Part shown: one piece after another, positions 1 through 10,735 of the stretch
Position numbering within the stretch: the first letter of the stretch is position 1
How the letters are laid out: the number at the start of each line of letters is the position of its first letter
Source of the DNA: Romanomermis culicivorax
Taxonomy: Eukaryota; Nematoda; Enoplea; Mermithida; Mermithidae
Assembly (NCBI GenBank): GCA_963922205.1
Contig: CAWUHX010000040.1
Span: 241,001 to 305,000, forward strand
Direction: 5' to 3'
Length of the DNA stretch: 64,000 nucleotides
Position numbers and translations under genes: made by a program
Notes under the pieces: generated by a model
The model's database searches: none
Seen by the model: only the letters and a program-made list of their open reading frames with translations
What the model was told of the DNA's origin: nothing

Positions 1-525
1 ATCCCATATCTATCTTGCAATGATTCTTGTATTTTTCATGTTTTGGGGTACCTTTTTTAAAAATGCACAGCAGGAAGTTGAGCTGGTCAGGCCACCCTGT
101 TTTTTGCATTCAAATATTTCATGCATGTCTACATCTCTTCCAACCACTATGGTATCTTACCTATTTTCAGGTGTTGAGGATAAAGCCACCGATGTGCATC
201 CACAAGGATGACGTTGATTCAGCCATTGATGCCCTAGAAAAATCTTTCAAAAACGTTTGATGCAAAAGGAGAAAATTTCTCTATCAATATATGTTTGGAT
301 GTATTCAATTAAAACTTTGATATAATTTAAAAAATAATTGGTTTTTCAGACCCGATTTCTGAGAAGTTTGATCATTTATTATGTAATAAGTTAAGAATTA
401 ATCATACCTCAAAAAAAGATAATCGTACTTCAAAAGGCACTATCAAGAATCACTATTGTTAAGGCAATGTGTGTAGTGTTGTTGCCTGAAGCAGTGGCTG
501 GTGACCTTTAACCTTTTTAAATAAA
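1..525 (+). repeat. Duplicated block carrying the AGXT2 3' end (copy 1)
   Basis: This block aligns base by base, with scattered differences, to 23612-24130: intron tail, terminal exon, 3' UTR and the motif before the AATAAA at 520-525 are all shared (for example TTAAGGCAATGTGTGTAGTG at 459 and about 24010). It is the 3' end of one unit of a tandem gene duplication; the rest of that unit lies left of the window. Confidence 0.85.
171..260 (+). CDS. AGXT2: AGXT2-like aminotransferase, terminal exon of upstream copy (partial)
   Basis: After a TTTTCAG acceptor at 164-170 the exon encodes 29 residues ([10 protein letters not shown]... ending SFKNV) and a TGA. It is nearly identical to the last exon of the downstream copy at 23718-23807, differing mainly at IHKDD versus IKEND. 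The family is alanine-glyoxylate aminotransferase 2, a mitochondrial class III PLP enzyme; its C terminus carries the same RI-P-MCI pattern followed by an acidic helix. Upstream exons lie outside the window. A polyadenylation-type AATAAA is at 520-525. Identity rests on the downstream copy, where more exons are present. Confidence 0.88.
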   Translation: MLRIKPPMCIHKDDVDSAIDALEKSFKNV

Positions 526-789
526 ATCTCGTGTGCGAGGTTTATTTTACTCAGTGTCTTTGTAATCATGTGAAACAAACAAATGTTCTTGGTGATGCTA
601 GAGCAAATGAGGAGAGCCCGTGTCTTGAATATTATTTGGATCAAGTTGAAAATGGATTAGCTCAAGATAATTTTTGAATATTGAACTGGAACACTAGCTT
701 CTGAATAGTTAAGTTTGATTAAGCTGAGTACAATAGTGCAACATACAATAGTAATGTACAGAATAGCAAAATGAATAACCGAATGCAAA
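526..789. other. Intergenic, nothing recognised
   Basis: AT-rich sequence after the AGXT2 copy-1 AATAAA. I see no exon, RNA gene or repeat family shared with the rest of the window. Confidence 0.5.
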
Positions 790-1380
790 TGCAAAGTAGC
801 ACTTGGTTTGGCCTGAACTTGTTGGAGCTATTCCTTGGCTAAGCCTCGGATATGGTACAACAGTTTGGTCCCCCAGATGTTCAACAACAACTGATAACTT
901 ACCTTCTCTAAGGGGCCTCACAATGGCACTTTGTAGCCTCCCAGAAGAGAAACACCTCTCCTCAGCAAAGGACTTACCGGAAGGATCCCCAGAATGGTCT
1001 TTCTTATGCTTGACATCTGCAAGCATAGGCGCCTGGGACTGTTGCCCTTCGCTGTTACTGTATTTCCAATGCTAAAATATAATATTATTATAAAACAAAA
1101 AAAAAATATGAACCACTAAATGGAACATGCAAATTAAAACAATATAGGCGGTGGAAGGTTTTACTAGTGGACGCTGGCGTAAACTAACCAAAAATATTAT
1201 AAAAAACAAAAATGATTTTCATCATCACTTCCGTCTTTCTGTGGCGCTCCATTGCTATGCAGATTGCCTGCTGCACTGGTTATCCACCTTGTCGATTTGC
1301 ATGTCAACTTCCCAATCCCAACTTTGCCAGCAACAGGGGGCCCAATATGACAGCTTACGATATTCTAGAACATTGCTGAG
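790..1380 (+). repeat. Interspersed repeat family A, copy 1
   Basis: First half carries the block CTTGGCTAAGCCTCGGATAT followed by an imperfect ACAGTTTGGTCCCCCAGA and GGGGCCTCACA; second half carries TGTGGCGCTCCATTGCTATG, TCGATTTGCATGTC and CAACAGGGGGCCCAA. The same order occurs at 9850-10425, 19585-20290 and, inverted, 57235-57800; partial copies lie at 13010-13335 and 55830-56030. No coding potential is conserved between copies, so it looks like a non-autonomous element. Confidence 0.75.
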
Positions 1381-1545
1381 TTAACGGTTGTTCTGCAGCT
1401 CAGCTTCTCCATACCACTAATTTCACAGTCCTGCATCACCTGTTGCGACTGCAGCAATGCCCATCACAAAAATTCAGGCCTGGGTTCGTGACTTGGATAT
1501 ACAACATCAAGTCAATGGCTTCAGAGGGAAATGTGCAATCGCATC
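1381..1545 (+). repeat. Repeat family B, partial copy
   Basis: Contains CATCACCTGTTGCGACTGCAG, CACAAAAATTCAGGCCTGGG and GACTTGGATATACAACATCAAG, matching the repeat unit that is tandem at 41924-42390. Confidence 0.7.
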
Positions 1546-2399
1546 CCTTTGTAACGACCAGATTTTGTGAAACACTTTACTTTATCCTAAAGGACGGTCG
1601 AAACGACATACAACGGAACAGTAATGGGTAATACGGGGGGGGGGAGGGGCAATACGGATACTAATCGACAACTGCTTTGAGACGTCAACAACAATAAACG
1701 AAACAACGTAGTCTCAGCTTGCAAATAATTAACGGCCTCGGTTTAACTGCTTTTCTAAAAACGGCACTTGCAAATTACTAGACAATTGCGAACAATGAAA
1801 TTAAGAACTACGATTAATAATAAAATCATGCTTTGCTTCTCTTTTTATACGACGTTTTTGGCCACTCCCTGGGCGTCCCGGGAGGTCGTGCTTCTGTCCA
1901 TCTTCTTCGGCTAATCGTCACTTCCTGCTTTACTTTTCATGCTTATTTAGTCACGCCCTTTAATGCTTTTCTAGTACGACATGCTTTTCGTGTCTTGCTT
2001 GTTTCCTACGGTGGGCTTAGCCACACCTCTGTGCTTCTGTGCATGCTTCCTGTATCCGTTTCTCTGAACACACATGTTTTGTGGGGCCGTCACTACTGTT
2101 GCACTTGAGACTACTGTCTGGCGGGGCTTTTACTTATTTTACTGTGTGCAGGTGTTGTTTACGATTTTTACAGGGGATTACGGTAGCCATGGAATGTGTG
2201 GTTTAGAGTAGGTTCTAGGGTACCAGCTGCCGTTTGTGCAAATTAATTGGGGCATCTTAATTGGGCTACCTGGGTGTGAACGGATCAAAATAAAGTACTT
2301 CACGTAATTTTGCAGGAATGTTTGGGTGTGAATCCCAGACACCCTTGAGACGATAAAATAGGAAAATGAAATAATATTTAATAAATGTCTATCACATAC
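1546..2399. other. Intergenic, nothing recognised
   Basis: Holds a G-rich run near 1636-1650 and a 91-codon open frame at 1833-2108 with no recognisable family, no splice context and no repeat partner in the window. I treat that frame as chance. Confidence 0.4.
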
Positions 2400-2600
2400 A
2401 GTATGCTATATATTTACAGTACTGCATTAGCAAGTACGTTACACCTTGTGCAGTTTTAGAGGAGATTACTCTATGTGAACAGAATATTATAGAATATCCT
2501 GGAAATTTCTAGAGCTTTCCAGGAAAATGTGAAACATAAAATGTACTTGCACATCATATTATGTGAGCATACTGTAAGATATATATATCAACGCCAAAAG
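2400..2600 (-). repeat. Repeat family I, copy 1
   Basis: Shares GTACTTGCACATCATATTAT, the TTTCCAGGAAAATG segment and CATACTGTAAGAT with 14265-14440 (inverted) and 46975-47150. Internally rich in TTCTAGAA/TATTCTA motifs. Probably a short non-autonomous element. Confidence 0.7.
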
Positions 2601-2959
2601 ATTCGATAGTTATATTGATGACATCTTTTGATTTATGCAGATATCTAGAGATTACATGCAATAAATTTTCATTTTCGTGGTTAGCTAGAGACATGACGAA
2701 CTCTTTTACTTTATCCTCATAATTGACTCCACTAAATCTTTTGTGGAATTTTGCTCAGCAAATGATAATTTGTGAAACAGTATCTGATCATAGTCTTCGA
2801 CGTTCTGTGTTTTTACTATTCAATATAACAGAAATTCAATAATCACAACGAAATTGTAATCAAAACAGTAATTACTGTATGAGAAAAATCCAAAAAATCC
2901 GACAACTTAATTGCTTCATAAAATTTAGGTCTATTGGCTTTGTGATGGCATACCAACAC
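2601..2959. other. 3' flank of the giant ORF, nothing else recognised
   Basis: AT-rich sequence directly downstream of the minus-strand stop at 2960-2962. It should hold the 3' UTR and poly(A) site of that gene; I cannot place the site. Confidence 0.4.
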
Positions 2960-5900
2960 TCACTCATCCTTCAGCAAATTCAAAAGATCAACAATCTGTT
3001 GTGCCCTTTTTATCTTCTCCAACTCGAATATCAAATTTATACGCAACAAATTCGCTTCTATGCTCAATGTCCACAATTTTTTTGAATTGTAGAAATTTTC
3101 CAGATATATCGTGCAAGAGTCCATTAAATCGGGATCGTCTAATGTGCGTATATTCGTTAGTACCAGTGAATTATTGCTCATGCGATAGAATTCCATTTGG
3201 CCGAGTGTGGCGTTAATTCGCACTTTGCCGAACCACTCTGTATTTATGTTCGATAAAAAGATGAATTTATAGTTTGAATTGAACACCAATGGCGTGGGTC
3301 TAAGAGAATTTTGGACATAGCGTTCCACTTGCTTGACCAAGTGATTGTCCCGCGTGAGGAACCTTATGAATTCAGATGGGCAACTAGAATTGATGGACCA
3401 TTGGTCATTAATTACATAGTTGTCAGTATAGCTGCGAACAATTATTTTTTTGTAACATTGATTTTTGAATGCATCAATCACATCAATTTGACCCACCAAC
3501 TTATTGCCAATGATAGTATATAAATGCATTGTGTTATTGCTTTTCTTTGCAACAATTTCTAAGTCATCGATAGCATTTGAGGCCGCAAGTTTTTCAATTA
3601 CCAGATTGAAGTCGATTATTAACATGCTGCAGGTGCAGTTTAAAATCCGTATATCAATCTTTCGGAATCTAAAACTACCTAACCGACTGGTTGCATTAAT
3701 CAATACCAAATGCCTGCCACAATTTTCGATAAAGATTCTCGTTTTATAATCCGGCGATGTGCATATCACACTGGGACCGACCGAGTTTGATGTCGTCAAG
3801 ATGAACATTTTGTTGTTGGTTGATGAATAAATGCTCAACCAGGGTATACCAATGCTTCTAACTTTGGCAGCATAAGTGTTTAAAATCATTCTAGTTGGCA
3901 GTGTACTATTGATCAAAAAATGCATCACTTCTCTGACTATTGTAATGTGACAATTATCTGTAAAATGAATATTTATCGGTATTGTCTGATTTTGTTGCAA
4001 TATAAAGGTCAACCTACTCATCACACCCAAGAACATCAATTTTGTTACGCTTTTCCTTTTAATATCAAGTATGGCGCTAGTGAAGGGTTGATTTATTACA
4101 AAATCATGCAATGCCGTGGATGCATTACTACGTTCAGCATCCAGAAGAACGTAAAATTTTGATGCATGAGTCATATTAACCGCATATACAAAATGACCAG
4201 TATTGGCCGAATTGTGGACTCCTGTTTGACCATCAAGATAAATGACCATGTCATGGATACAGTCATTGTCCGGAATTTTTACGTGGTCAGCATTAGATTG
4301 GTCACCACCGTACAATCTAACCATTCTGAAGGTGCAGAGGTAGAGAATTTTATCTGGCACACCTGGTCGACCCAGTATTATTTCCACATCCCGCACCTCA
4401 AATTCGTTCGACAAGAATCGATTATCGAATAGCAAAATGTTTGGACTCCATTCCCTGCTTGAGATATGTAGAGTATCCATACCAGATCCACCATGCAACA
4501 TGCCAGTTATATTCAGGTTATCGAGGGTGAATATGTCATCTCTGTCACCACCACTGATCAATTTCCGTCCTTTACCCAATCGGAAGGAATTTGAGGCATT
4601 CACAAAACCTTTCACGACATCATCACCATCGCCCATGTCGAAATATGCCGCTAGAGTTTGACTGTTGCTAGAAACTTTTACACCAAATGAATGGCGACAA
4701 ACGTATCCCCAATGCAAAATATGATCATCTTGACTTGATGGTTTAAAAAAGTTCACAACACCATCTAACCAAAACTTCCACTTGCGCAATTCAATCGATT
4801 CTTCACCCAATTTGCATATAGTCGTAAAATTTTCCGTCGACTTGGGTGAAGCACGACTGACAAAAAATTGTTCTTCGTTTTGGACATTGATAGTGGCATC
4901 TGATTCCATTCGTAAGGTACCATTAACAATTGTAGCAGATTTTGTAAACAAAGTGTCATAAGTGTGTTGCTTCGTTAGAAAATTCATTGCATGTGTTTTT
5001 AGCTGCTCATTGGCAATAGCTTCGTTCATCAATTCTTCAACATTTTGTGCTGGATCCATGTGAAAAAATCCTCTCAAACGTTCTTCCATTCGATCATTGA
5101 AACTCAAGTGGACAATTTTTTCGATATTTTTGATTCTATTATGAACGTCGTATAGGTTGAGAGCGAGAACCAGACCAACAGCCATGATTCCGCTAATGGG
5201 GCCAGCTATGGCGGAAGCTCCCGTTATAACGCCCAAAAATTCTAAACCATTGATAACACCCACAATTGTGTCGATAGCTAAAAATGCACCATCAATTTCC
5301 AATGCAGTTTTTGCAGATTGGTCGCTATTATTTCCAATGTATTGGATTGTGTTATCTATGAAGTCATATAATACATATAGGCTGACCGCTCTGCTCACTC
5401 CGAATGCCAAGCCCTTGGTAAGATAACCGGTCATTTTAAATTCATTCGCTAACATAACTGATGCTTTTTTGGACAGGAAATGAGCGATTTGAGGCGAAAA
5501 TATGGTGGCCAACAGAAAACTGGAATCTTTAAATATGGCTGGTTTGTTTTCGTGGTAAATATCCAATATCAAGTCGCGTACCATAAAACCCATCATCGCG
5601 TGGTTAGAAATGGCCGATAGTTCCTCCAATATGACTTTCTTCTCCAGCGTCACATGCACTACTTCTGGTTCGAGTTGTTCAGTTTCCTGATTGTCATTCG
5701 TTTTCCCGCAAATATCCAGCATTATGCGCTTCAGTCTGTTACCATTGCATGCTTCTAGATAGTCAGATTTTGTAGCGAAACGTCTTTCCCGATTGTTAGC
5801 AAATTGAAAATCATCGACGAAGTAAAAATTGGCTATATCGTTTTGTTTATTACTTTCTGTTGTGAGCTTTATCATTTGGGCCACGCCTTCTAATGGAAGA

Positions 5901-8242
5901 GAGTGGTCATTTGGCTCACTTTTGTAATGCTTAAAGTTCAAGGTTAACAACCTATTATTCACATGATCAATGACATTTTTCGGAGAAGGGCTTTGTCGGT
6001 CATTTACCATATTGGAGTCACTTTCACGAAAACTTTCCCCATATGAAACACTTTGGTCGCTTATCATATCATCATCCATATTCTCCAAGTAATTGACAGT
6101 TCTGCTTTTGTCGTCTCCATTTTTACCCATTCCCTTTTTAATCTTGCCAGGAAGAAGTATTGTAAATTGCACTGTCGACATGTATCGAGGAAGCTCGATT
6201 GCATTTTCGATCGATGGTTCATTATGGAACAGTCCGCCGATAATTGCTCTGAAGTTGGCACTGTTGGCTGCGGTGGGTTCGTCAATCAAATGACGGAATT
6301 TTTGGAGAATCTGTGTTAAAGATGTGTGAAATTCATCAATTTGTGGTTCATCGGTTTTGAGAACTGCAAGCGGCAAATGTTCTACCCTTTGGAGTGTATA
6401 CTTCTCTTTGAACGTTGAAAATTGTGCTTGATGAATGTTCACCGATCGTTCCAAATATCCTGACATTGGATCAAAAGATGACTTTTCCAGATTTTGGGCA
6501 AAGTGAACAAGCAACGTGTTGGCATTTTCTGTCAGCTCGCTTCTATCGTCAAAAACATCCTTTGTGTTCAAGTGTTCATTGAAATTTAGTATCAAATTCC
6601 TTTCCTGATGCAGCAGCTCGTTTATAGAATCCTTGACATTTAACCGTATCAAAAAAGTTGTCTCCGAAGGCACATTTTCTTCTTTTGGTCGCATTTCATA
6701 AACATTGGTTCCAACATCTCGAACAGATGAAAGTAGCGCACCAAAAATGTATCTGCTAATAGATGCTACATCAGCCGATTCTTGCTCCAATTTTGATGGT
6801 TTAATCGTATCAAAAAATTCTGATAAGTAAATTTTGAAGTGATGCAAATTGGGCTCTTCATCTATATTCTGAATTCCACTGTGATGTTTGATATCGCCTA
6901 TCAAGTTATTTTGGCTAGCTAATGGTACGGCTTCCAGCGATTGGATTTCACTTTGGAAATCAGCATGCATGATAAACACTTTCGATGCAGCAGTACTTCG
7001 AAATTTGCACATATTGAGAATAGAGGATAGTGCTAAATTTTCATGGAATGCAAATATAACTGGCAACTTTCGAGCAATTTGGTTAATATTGGAATGTTTT
7101 CCGGGCTCCAATATAAGGAAAAAATCATCATTATCTATTATTGAATTTGTGTCAGCAATTTCATCAGCGAGCTGTGCACGTTCATTGATTGATTGAACGA
7201 TTTTCATTTCAGCCAGTTTAGGATGAGCATAGCTTATACCTGCCAGCGTTCCAAAGGAGAAAGCACATTCTGCAGCCTTGCTCTTTCTCGGGTAACCAAG
7301 TTTTATCGATTGTTGGTTGTACAAATCATCGATTCTTTCAATGAGAGTCTCTAGAACGTTTTTCTGTTCATTTTGAAGCAAATTCGAAGAGAATGCCACT
7401 TCGAACATGTTGAACAAAGATGGCTGGGCTGCATTCATATCAGGTTCAATTAAATCCAAATCGTCATTTAGGAGAAGTAGGTTTTTTCTGTCGATATGAA
7501 TGTTGGTATCCAGTAAGAATTGCGCCGACTTTGGGAGGAAAGAGTGATAATATAGCTGTTTTAGCTTGTTTGGATAAGGTTCTGAATCGAAAATTTTTGT
7601 CAACTGAATGTGTGATTTTTTTTGGCTGACAGTACGTTGATATTCTATTTCCTGGACAGTGTATTCCTTGGCTTCAATATCATATGTATCCAACATATTG
7701 AGATTATTTTCATCTATAGTTTGTGTCAAAAGACTATTGCGCTCATTGTAATCTAAGGAATAGATATATCTTCGTTGATATTCTTGAAAACTCATGTAAC
7801 GTGACTCATCAGCATCATTATATAATTTCGATATTTTTCTCCAGCGTGCGAGTTCTCTTTCCATTATCTCTTTTTCCTTGTTTGTTAATAGTCTGGGTAC
7901 ATCCAAGGAATAACATTTCGGTGGCTTCATTTTGCCCTTTTCTCTACCAGAAAGGTAAAAATTGTGAATGATCATTTTTTTCCTATCACCCTTATTGGTC
8001 AATATAAAAGCCTTAACCAAATTGAATTTTTCGTACCAGCCATGAAAAATGTGCTCAATGCCATATTGAGAACGCATCGAATCAGTTAACAAAGCATTGT
8101 GGAATCCAAGCAGAAACATTGTGAAAAATTTCGGACTGAAACGGGTGACATGTGACTGCTTATTGAAAAGTTGCTCGAATTGTCGATCAAATGTTTCCAA
8201 GTTGCAGCCGATAAGATCATCACTGAGGTAAGCATCTATCAT
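2960..8242 (-). CDS. Giant single-exon protein, RTX-like repeats, pore/anchor-like core
   Basis: A 1760-codon frame runs without interruption, in a window where other genes are split by introns. The start is well defined: an in-frame TAA lies at 8252-8254, 12 nt upstream. No N-terminal signal peptide is seen. Residues about 1-880 are hydrophilic, Asn/Glu/Leu-rich and unassigned. About 885-1035 holds several hydrophobic stretches, the strongest about 985-1032 (Ala/Gly/Ile-rich), reminiscent in position and composition of the pore-forming region of large clostridial-type toxins (Pfam TcdA/TcdB pore); that is resemblance, not proof. About 1200-1262 carries three RTX-like motifs (GDGDDVV, GGDRDDIF, GGSGMDTL). 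The C-terminal ~500 residues look beta-rich. Fourteen N-x-S/T sequons lie after residue ~1105 but only one before, implying a luminal or extracellular C-terminal half. No catalytic domain is recognised. Possible ancient acquisition from bacteria; it could also be a fast-evolving native protein. Confidence 0.85.
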   Translation of the reverse strand: MIDAYLSDDLIGCNLETFDRQFEQLFNKQSHVTRFSPKFFTMFLLGFHNALLTDSMRSQYGIEHIFHGWYEKFNLVKAFILTNKGDRKKMIIHNFYLSGREKGKMKPPKCYSLDVPRLLTNKEKEIMERELARWRKISKLYNDADESRYMSFQEYQRRYIYSLDYNERNSLLTQTIDENNLNMLDTYDIEAKEYTVQEIEYQRTVSQKKSHIQLTKIFDSEPYPNKLKQLYYHSFLPKSAQFLLDTNIHIDRKNLLLLNDDLDLIEPDMNAAQPSLFNMFEVAFSSNLLQNEQKNVLETLIERIDDLYNQQSIKLGYPRKSKAAECAFSFGTLAGISYAHPKLAEMKIVQSINERAQLADEIADTNSIIDNDDFFLILEPGKHSNINQIARKLPVIFAFHENLALSSILNMCKFRSTAASKVFIMHADFQSEIQSLEAVPLASQNNLIGDIKHHSGIQNIDEEPNLHHFKIYLSEFFDTIKPSKLEQESADVASISRYIFGALLSSVRDVGTNVYEMRPKEENVPSETTFLIRLNVKDSINELLHQERNLILNFNEHLNTKDVFDDRSELTENANTLLVHFAQNLEKSSFDPMSGYLERSVNIHQAQFSTFKEKYTLQRVEHLPLAVLKTDEPQIDEFHTSLTQILQKFRHLIDEPTAANSANFRAIIGGLFHNEPSIENAIELPRYMSTVQFTILLPGKIKKGMGKNGDDKSRTVNYLENMDDDMISDQSVSYGESFRESDSNMVNDRQSPSPKNVIDHVNNRLLTLNFKHYKSEPNDHSLPLEGVAQMIKLTTESNKQNDIANFYFVDDFQFANNRERRFATKSDYLEACNGNRLKRIMLDICGKTNDNQETEQLEPEVVHVTLEKKVILEELSAISNHAMMGFMVRDLILDIYHENKPAIFKDSSFLLATIFSPQIAHFLSKKASVMLANEFKMTGYLTKGLAFGVSRAVSLYVLYDFIDNTIQYIGNNSDQSAKTALEIDGAFLAIDTIVGVINGLEFLGVITGASAIAGPISGIMAVGLVLALNLYDVHNRIKNIEKIVHLSFNDRMEERLRGFFHMDPAQNVEELMNEAIANEQLKTHAMNFLTKQHTYDTLFTKSATIVNGTLRMESDATINVQNEEQFFVSRASPKSTENFTTICKLGEESIELRKWKFWLDGVVNFFKPSSQDDHILHWGYVCRHSFGVKVSSNSQTLAAYFDMGDGDDVVKGFVNASNSFRLGKGRKLISGGDRDDIFTLDNLNITGMLHGGSGMDTLHISSREWSPNILLFDNRFLSNEFEVRDVEIILGRPGVPDKILYLCTFRMVRLYGGDQSNADHVKIPDNDCIHDMVIYLDGQTGVHNSANTGHFVYAVNMTHASKFYVLLDAERSNASTALHDFVINQPFTSAILDIKRKSVTKLMFLGVMSRLTFILQQNQTIPINIHFTDNCHITIVREVMHFLINSTLPTRMILNTYAAKVRSIGIPWLSIYSSTNNKMFILTTSNSVGPSVICTSPDYKTRIFIENCGRHLVLINATSRLGSFRFRKIDIRILNCTCSMLIIDFNLVIEKLAASNAIDDLEIVAKKSNNTMHLYTIIGNKLVGQIDVIDAFKNQCYKKIIVRSYTDNYVINDQWSINSSCPSEFIRFLTRDNHLVKQVERYVQNSLRPTPLVFNSNYKFIFLSNINTEWFGKVRINATLGQMEFYRMSNNSLVLTNIRTLDDPDLMDSCTIYLENFYNSKKLWTLSIEANLLRINLIFELEKIKRAQQIVDLLNLLKDE

Positions 8243-8255
8243 GGTGTATATTTAT

Positions 8256-8310
8256 CTGCAAATAAAAACCTGGGATAAGATATTATTGAATCGACATTTT
8301 CTATTCATAC
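8256..8310 (-). other. Possible 5' UTR intron of the giant gene
   Basis: On the minus strand a GTATGAAT donor (GT at 8310-8309) and a TTTATTTGCAG acceptor (AG at 8257-8256) bound a 55 bp stretch just upstream of the start codon, about the size of the other small introns here (52, 58 and 61 bp). The upstream segment 8320-8508 contains a 62-codon frame ending in TGA shortly before the donor, so this would be an untranslated leader with an upstream frame, not an extra coding exon. Confidence 0.35.
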
Positions 8311-8510
8311 CATTTTTCCTCAATATTCTAGACAACGTTTAAAATAAGCGTTTGATACATTGAGCAAGCTCCGTTTTCTTTGAACAACAGGAGAAAAATT
8401 GGCAGCAGTCCTGAGCATTCTATTTTTGCAATATTGAAGCTGATATTGAGATTTAAAATCAGTTGCTAGAGGTCCGAAGAAATTCGCAAGATAATCATTT
8501 TTATCCAATA

Positions 8511-9419
8511 TCTAATGTAGTTGAAGATTCAAAATCAAAAATATCATCATGCATAGGTTGGGTGTTAGACCCCCTACCTGAAACCCAGGGTATGCCTACA
8601 GCCCCAAAAAAGTAGTCAGATAGCCCCTGAACTTTTTTGGAGAAATATTTTAAAATTACTTTCCACACATACTATCATCTAAAATAGTAATGCTTAATAT
8701 GGAGTTTTTTGCTCATCCAGCCTCTATACCCATCAAGGAAAAGTTGGACAAAGTTCTTACCAGGCACGTCTAATTATGTCTCGAAACTAGTTGAACTGCG
8801 CTTCTATGCTAAAAGTCGATGTAGAGACGTGAAAGAAGAAACTATGCAACATCAGCAATATTATCGCATGCAATCAGCAGCAAGAACCAGTAAAGAGCAA
8901 CGATTTCCAACTATTTTTGGAGCGAAAGGTAAACATTATGTGCTTAGAAGTCAAGCAAAATGCTGCATACAGCAGTTTTGCGATTAAAAGTTTTCCAATC
9001 ATAGTGTGCCTTATTGAAATGATGAAAAAAAAATAATTATAATGATGGAATATTTGTCATATGTTGGAGACTTCCTTATGGCAGCAGTCATCCCATAATG
9101 CATAATTGAAGATGTGAATGATGCCACGAAGTGACCAAAAAAAGAGTGAATTTTCATTTTTGACCATTTTCTTTCATCTAGTGTGTGTTGCGGTTGTTAT
9201 TGCACTGAATACAACAATAAATTTGGCAGGCCAGTGTACTATTTATTATTGACATACTGCTTTGCAATTGATTCAAGTGAAATAAATGTCAGACGAATGA
9301 ATATTACCCAGGATGCTACAGCTGCGACTGCTCTGGCATTACAGGCAGGCTATCTGCTTCTCAGGGATTCTCAGATCTTTGATCCTTCTCCACCAGTCAC
9401 TTTGATGATTCATCTTTGT
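8511..9419. other. Intergenic, nothing recognised
   Basis: Contains an open frame of 92 codons at 8709-8987 (plus) without family resemblance or clear splice sites, and low-complexity AT sequence. No repeat partner noticed. Confidence 0.4.
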
Positions 9420-10735
9420 AAAGGTGTCTTGCTACAGCCATCATCCCAGAATAGCCATCATCCCAGTATAGCCACTGTCCCACTATAGCCACCAACGTAT
9501 GTATAGGCATCATAATGTAGCCACCAAACGAACAACATGTGAATGTCCAACTACAGCCACTGTCTCACTACAGCCATCAAGGTTGTCTGAAAAATAGAGG
9601 ACTTGTATTTGGTTTTTCAATATTTTTGGCAATGCTAATTTGCTAATTATATATGTACTATGCTACAAATACAGACCCCCAGACACATAACAGTATTCAA
9701 GAATTCTAGCATCGACCTTCAGGCTTTTACCTCATTGATATACATCATGTGTGGTTTTCATGTTAGCTATTGGTACAAAGTCTGGTAATGACGTGTGTCC
9801 ACCACAGGCATTGACAGCGCCATAAATCTTAAGGTATCAGGAGATGTTGTGCAGGTCTTTCCTTAGGGAATTAAAGAAAGATAGGTTTCAAGTCATCAGA
9901 ACTATTCCTTGGCTGAACCTCGGATATGGTGCAACAGATCGCCCTCAGACCAGGCAACAGCAATGAAACTTATTTTATTCAAAGGGGCCTCACAGCAGCT
10001 CCTGGTAGACTCCTGGGGAAAACTCTGCATGCTCTGGAAGGAACGTTGCCCTAAGGATCTCTAGTGTGGTCTTCCTTCTACTTGACATCTGCAATAGATG
10101 CACGCCTGGGCCTATAGCCCTGTGTAACCTACCATAACTAATGTGGAGTACATGTAGCTAAATAAACAAACAAGATTTCTATTAAAGAAGGTAGATGTAC
10201 CACAAAGAATTATGCAAATCAAAGAGGTGTTGCTGGATAGAGGTTCATTTGTGAGTGCCCACATAAACACCAAAAAATATAATAAAAATAGAATGATTCT
10301 GCTTTCTGTGGTGCTCAGTTGCTATGCAAATTGGCACTGGTTGTTCACTTCAATTTGCATGTCGATTTCCCATCGTGACTTTAACAGCAACAGAGTGCCC
10401 AACAGAGATGGGACTCTGCAGTCATGAAACATACTAGCTGTGCAATAGCATTTTTGAATGTTCTTATGGTCCTGCTTCACTTCAGAAGTAATGATCCAAA
10501 AGTTGTCCAAAATGCTCATGAGTTCTCTGGTGAAAGTACTGGTGGTCTATCTATGCCCCATCCTATGGGACTATAAACACCTGATAAATTGTTGGTGGCT
10601 GTTTTAGGCAGTGGCTGTAGTGAGACAGTCGCTAAGTAACAGTTGACTATACTGGGATGCCCTGTTGGCAGTTAGATGGTTGTAGTCAGGTAGTCACTAT
10701 AGCAAAGTGATGGCTTTAGTGTGATGAACCCAAAT
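9420..10735. repeat. Fold-back element E1 with minisatellite arms
   Basis: Left arm 9425-9590 is a degenerate ~18-22 bp array of CTATAGCCACCATCCCA-type units; right arm 10600-10730 carries the complement (GGCTGTAGTGAGACAG, GGCTTTAGTGTGATG). The arms are inverted around about 1 kb of DNA that includes a family A copy. A second element with the same arms is at 18253-19233. Confidence 0.6.
9850..10425 (+). repeat. Interspersed repeat family A, copy 2
   Basis: Carries CCTTGGCTGAACCTCGGATATG, AAGGGGCCTCACA, then TTTCTGTGGTGCTCAGTTGC, CAATTTGCATGTCGATTTCC and CAACAGAGTGCCCAACAG in the order seen in the other A copies. Lies between the arms of fold-back element E1. Confidence 0.75.

Noticed and set aside
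8709-8987. 92-codon plus-strand frame considered as an AGXT2 5' exon
   Set aside because: No AGXT2 N-terminal motif (PLP-domain Gly-Ser or AYHG-type sequence) and no convincing splice boundaries.
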